Shown here: one piece after another, positions 61,257-64,000 of the stretch
Numbering within the stretch: the first letter of the stretch is position 1
Layout: the number at the start of each line of letters is the position of its first letter
Assembly: GCF_947503375.1 (NCBI RefSeq)
Contig: NZ_CANNDQ010000003.1
Span: 124,001-188,000, forward strand
Direction: 5' to 3'
DNA length: 64,000 bases
Origin: an uncultured Psychroserpens sp.
Lineage (GTDB): Bacteria; Bacteroidota; Bacteroidia; Flavobacteriales; Flavobacteriaceae
Notes under the pieces: generated by a model
Databases searched by the model: none
What the model was told of the DNA's origin: nothing
The model's input: only the letters and a program-made list of their open reading frames with translations
Program-made: the position numbers and the translations under genes

Positions 61257-62237
61257 TTACAACACCATTAAGTTACAGCCTCTAATATCACTACTGTCAA
61301 ACCTACCGATGATTTCAAACGTTCCATCATCATATACGCGACCAAGGTCTTTAGTGGCTATAAATGCACATGAATTGATATTTGCTAAATCTATGATATT
61401 TATACCTCCAGTCTTTCCAGGTTGTTGAAGTGTTAGCGGGTCTTCAGGATCACGAGTTAGAATATGAACCCAATTAGGACATTTAAAAATACCATTACCG
61501 CTTGAATATGCTTGACTTAAAAGTTCGGTCATTCCATATTCGCTATGTATGGTGTCTATACTAAAGCCCTCTTTTAAAATGTGGTGTAGTTCATTTCTAA
61601 CCAATTCTTTTCTTCTCCCTTTCATACCACCTGTTTCCATAACAATTGTGTTGTTTAGATTAAATTGATGTTGCTCAACTAAATCTAGTAAAGCAAATGA
61701 AACACCAATGAGTAGTACTTTTTTTCCGTCAGTATCCAAAGTGATTAATTGGTCTTTCAATTCAGAAATATCATCTAAGTAAAACCCACTTTCAGAATAT
61801 TTTGATGTTGCAATCAAATGATTAACCATATAAACAAGTGATGATCCTTGACGTTCAAGATAGCTCGGTAATAATGCCAAGATCACATAATCTTCCACAT
61901 TTCCATAAAATTGTTTAAACCCATTTTTAAAACTTTGCTCATATAGGTTTAAATCTGTGATGTGATGTTTACTCGTTATGCTTCCTGTTGTGCCACTGCT
62001 TGAAAATGTAGCCTCTACAGAATTGTTATTGCTTAAGATACGATGGCTTTTAAAAAACTGAATGGGTAAAAAAGGAATGTCTTCAATAGTTTTTACATCA
62101 CTTGGATGCTTGTATAGTAAATCGCAAAATGAACGGTAAACAGTATTGTTTTCAAACTGAAAATTAAAGATGCGTAATGCCAATGCATTGAATTCATCGT
62201 TTGAAGTAATTGAAAAAATATCTTGCGTATTTATCAT
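61257..62237 (-). CDS. LuxE/PaaK-like acyl-protein synthetase family enzyme
   Basis: A 326-residue adenylate-forming-type protein, related to LuxE, which activates a fatty acid with ATP. Visible motifs are the Ser/Thr/Gly loop EATFSSSGTTGSITSKHH (near 80), IHSEYGMTELLSQAYSSGNG (near 230, the YGxTE motif) and the C-terminal IIGRFDSSDIRGCNLMVL. Start at ATG 62237. No luxC/luxD partners are present. The family is also found near acyl or O-antigen modification genes, so a ligase or acyl-transfer role is possible. Confidence 0.85.
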   Translation of the reverse strand: MINTQDIFSITSNDEFNALALRIFNFQFENNTVYRSFCDLLYKHPSDVKTIEDIPFLPIQFFKSHRILSNNNSVEATFSSSGTTGSITSKHHITDLNLYEQSFKNGFKQFYGNVEDYVILALLPSYLERQGSSLVYMVNHLIATSKYSESGFYLDDISELKDQLITLDTDGKKVLLIGVSFALLDLVEQHQFNLNNTIVMETGGMKGRRKELVRNELHHILKEGFSIDTIHSEYGMTELLSQAYSSGNGIFKCPNWVHILTRDPEDPLTLQQPGKTGGINIIDLANINSCAFIATKDLGRVYDDGTFEIIGRFDSSDIRGCNLMVL

Positions 62238-62242
62238 TATTG

Positions 62243-62275
62243 CAAAAGTATATAAAAACAAAAAAGCGATATCAA
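62243..62275 (-). promoter_or_regulatory. Promoter of the LuxE-like gene, -7 box five bases before the ATG
   Basis: The minus strand has TTG (62275-62273), 22 bases, TACTTTTG, then CAATA-ATG. The -33 part lies inside the terminator hairpin of the preceding T9SS gene. Confidence 0.55.
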
Positions 62276-62291
62276 TATTGACATCGCTTTT
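62261..62291 (-). terminator. Terminator of the T9SS cargo gene
   Basis: AAAAGCGAT pairs with ATCGCTTTT around TCAATATTGA with one mismatch. On the minus strand it is followed by a T-rich tail. Confidence 0.8.
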
Positions 62292-62312
62292 AAGCTAATT
62301 TATCGTAAACAA

Positions 62313-64000
62313 TTATTTAATCACTAACTTTTTAGTCACTGATGTATTGTTTTGAGTAATCTTCATGATGTAAACCCCAGTATTTAAAGTAGAAACATTT
62401 AAACGATTGTTATTTACAGCTTGGTTCAATACTTGCTTTCCTAAAACATCAAATACAGCAACATTGATATTTTCGTTATTTGTACTTATTATATTTACAA
62501 ATCCAGTAGATGTTGGATTAGGATATATTGAGAAAGAATTTGTGCTAAATCGCTCTGTTGATAAAGGCCTCATGTAAGTACCAATTGGTACTGGAGTTGC
62601 TGCAGTAGCATTATCACTTTCACCATCCAAAGCATCTGGCCCACTAAATGTCCAGTTAGCTAGCACAAATGTTGAACCATCAGGACCTGTATTGTCAACT
62701 CTGTACGCCCAACCATCAGTATGTTCCCACTCAGGGCATGGAGACATGGCTGCATTTGGATCACAGTCAATTGTTCCAAATGTATCTATAACTTGACCGT
62801 TTTCAAATAACTCTATAGCGTCATCACCATTAATGCCCATTGCACCTGTAGTATAATCTGGAGCGAAACCAAAGAAGTTTTCAAAACCTGAAGGTGTGTT
62901 ACTATCAGTATTTGCTACATAAATAAAATCACCTGCTGTAGCCGAAACTGCTGGGAACGTAAATTCTTGACCATCAGTTCCACCACCATTACCAGCGCTA
63001 CCTAATCCAAATAAACTTAAATTAGGAATGTCTTCTATAACGTAAACTTCAACACCTTTAGGGTTTCCACCTGGAAGAGGACCATCATAAACTGCAGTAA
63101 GAACCATTGCGTTTGTAGCAGCTCCAAATACATTCCCAGAAACAAGTAATGTTTGATCAGTTACACCTGGTGAGCTAATTGTAACATCTCCTGAATAAGG
63201 GCCTTCAGCTAAAGAAGCCGATAGACGCACAAAAACATCTGTAGTAGCAACTGTTCCACTAGAAGGTGTAATAGAAACTGAACTAGAGTAACCACTTCCC
63301 ATAGTTAGTGATACTTCAAAATCTGTTGGCGCAGTAACTGTTATGTCACCAGTTAAAAATAAACCTTCAACGCCAAAAGAATCACCATCTGAAGGACCAT
63401 TTCCTAAAGAGTAGTTTTGATCATCGATGCTTCCAAGAACTGTAACTTGAGGGTCTGCAGGTAATACTTCACCAAATAATGCAACCGCATCGGAAGCAGT
63501 TCCTGAAGTTAGTGTTAAATCATCTGTATATATATCAACTCCTAATCCAGCAGCCAAACGTACAAAAACCTGAGTTGCTGAAACTGTGCCTCCAGATTGA
63601 GCCAATGTGACTTGAGCACCAAAACCACTTCCTGAGCTTAACGATACCTCAAAATTTGCTGGTGCATCTATAGTAATATCTGTAGTTAAGTTTAATCCAG
63701 AAACGTTAACGCTTCCTTCATTTGAAGGACCATTACCAAAAAAATATTCTAAATCTCCAACCGAACCTGTAATGTTAATTGTTGGATCTGTACTAGCCAC
63801 TGGAGAGTATGTTCCAACAGGAATTGGTGTTGCAGCGGAAGCATTTGTAGTCTCTCCATCTAAAGCATTTGGACCACTAAATGTCCAGTTCGCCAACACA
63901 AATGTTGAGCCGTCAGGACCAGTGCCATCTACACGATAAGCCCATCCATCAGTATGTTCCCATTCAGGGCATGGAGACATAGCAGCATTTGGATCACAAT
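62313..64000 (-). CDS. T9SS-secreted modular surface protein, N-terminus outside the window
   Basis: A large secreted protein whose start lies beyond base 64000; the visible part is about 562 residues. It carries a repeat beginning at about DPNAAMSPCPEWEHTDGWAYR that recurs 411 codons later, which marks the end of a lamin-tail-like (LTD) domain. Between the copies are two tandem Ig-like repeats of 111 residues (PTINITGSVGDLEYFFGNGP and PQVTVLGSIDDQNYSLGNGP). The C-terminus is a type A sorting domain with SIYPNPTSTGFVNI and VYIMKITQNN, which directs the protein through the type IX system. It is a likely adhesin or enzyme scaffold. Confidence 0.92.
   Translation of the reverse strand, partial: CDPNAAMSPCPEWEHTDGWAYRVDGTGPDGSTFVLANWTFSGPNALDGETTNASAATPIPVGTYSPVASTDPTINITGSVGDLEYFFGNGPSNEGSVNVSGLNLTTDITIDAPANFEVSLSSGSGFGAQVTLAQSGGTVSATQVFVRLAAGLGVDIYTDDLTLTSGTASDAVALFGEVLPADPQVTVLGSIDDQNYSLGNGPSDGDSFGVEGLFLTGDITVTAPTDFEVSLTMGSGYSSSVSITPSSGTVATTDVFVRLSASLAEGPYSGDVTISSPGVTDQTLLVSGNVFGAATNAMVLTAVYDGPLPGGNPKGVEVYVIEDIPNLSLFGLGSAGNGGGTDGQEFTFPAVSATAGDFIYVANTDSNTPSGFENFFGFAPDYTTGAMGINGDDAIELFENGQVIDTFGTIDCDPNAAMSPCPEWEHTDGWAYRVDNTGPDGSTFVLANWTFSGPDALDGESDNATAATPVPIGTYMRPLSTERFSTNSFSIYPNPTSTGFVNIISTNNENINVAVFDVLGKQVLNQAVNNNRLNVSTLNTGVYIMKITQNNTSVTKKLVIK
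62578..62768 (-). repeat. Intragenic repeat copy B (LTD end module)
   Basis: About 190 bases nearly identical to 63811-64000. The shared CCATCAGTATGTTCCCA occurs at 62713 and 63946, 1233 bases (411 codons) apart, in frame. Confidence 0.85.
63120..63452 (-). repeat. Ig-like repeat unit 2 (111 codons)
   Basis: Encodes VTVLGSIDDQNYSLGNGPS onward and parallels the neighbouring unit at 63453-63785: GNGPS, DITV/DITI, FEVSL, GTV and VFVRL occur in the same order. Confidence 0.75.
63453..63785 (-). repeat. Ig-like repeat unit 1 (111 codons)
   Basis: Encodes INITGSVGDLEYFFGNGPS onward. Its boundaries are set by the 111-residue period of the two units and are approximate. Confidence 0.75.
63811..64000 (-). 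repeat. Intragenic repeat copy A (LTD end module), cut by the window edge
   Basis: The partner of 62578-62768 with mostly third-position differences. The high nucleotide match suggests a fairly recent duplication or gene conversion. The copy continues beyond the window. Confidence 0.85.

Noticed and set aside
61257..62237. Bioluminescence operon
   Set aside because: Only a LuxE-like gene is present; luxA, luxB, luxC and luxD are absent.
1..64000. CRISPR arrays, tRNA genes, insertion sequences and prophage
   Set aside because: No regularly spaced repeats, no cloverleaf-like sequences, no transposase or integrase, and no phage structural genes were seen on reading both strands.

Overview
The window is AT-rich chromosomal DNA of a marine-type member of the Flavobacteriaceae (Bacteroidota). 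The evidence is gliding/type IX secretion genes (gldD, gldE, a protein with a T9SS sorting domain), two TonB-dependent receptors, Bacteroidota-only families (DUF3098, DUF4271, DUF4296, DUF4301, DUF3127, DUF2490), the -33/-7 promoter form TTG...TAnnTTTG, and few visible Shine-Dalgarno sites. The genus cannot be fixed from the sequence alone. I saw no tRNA, rRNA, CRISPR array, prophage, integrase or insertion sequence. No gap between genes exceeds 300 bases; the longest (31627-31886) holds a promoter and a TPP riboswitch.

Layout. 1-8.1 kb: the 3' end of pgi, a TonB receptor, then the leftward mutY-ssb-gldE-gldD group and the rightward HU gene with a tiny ribosomal-type gene. 8.2-22.6 kb: rng, an aldo/keto reductase, an OmpA-like lipoprotein, xth, a very large predicted outer-membrane protein, glyS, comF, an Ig-like lipoprotein and an amidase. 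22.6-26.9 kb: an aminotransferase, a pair of unstudied exported genes with possible protease-like cores, and ahcY.

26.9-34.1 kb is a tightly coupled rightward run: phosphopantetheinyl transferase, GGGP synthase, a thiamine-binding-type protein, a PnuC/PnuT permease, a NadR-like P-loop kinase, DUF4301 and ArfB. It is followed by a promoter, a TPP riboswitch and a TonB receptor. I read its centre as a thiamine (or vitamin-like) uptake and trapping cluster. DUF4301 looks like a nucleotidyltransferase of unknown substrate and is the best candidate for new biochemistry.

34.1-44.7 kb: a degenerate Rieske-like lipoprotein, greA with a terminator-like hairpin in its leader, a HIT protein, an orphan sensor kinase with a zinc-ribbon membrane protein, a flavin reductase, DUF3127, aat, tag, a TonB-like transducer, truB and uppP. 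44.7-54.2 kb: ftsX, leuS with an unusual AT-rich insertion, a SemiSWEET, an M48-like membrane peptidase, an Lrp regulator with a saccharopine dehydrogenase-like enzyme, and pckA. 54.2-64 kb: HemD-like and DUF4271 genes, a glycosyltransferase-pyrC-DUF4296 operon, an epimerase, tyrS, a YHS protein, a LuxE-like enzyme and the 3' part of a repeat-rich T9SS cargo protein.

Two points cut across the window. Several leftward genes have a -7 promoter box only 4-5 bases before the start codon, which predicts leaderless transcripts. At least five genes appear to use TTG starts.
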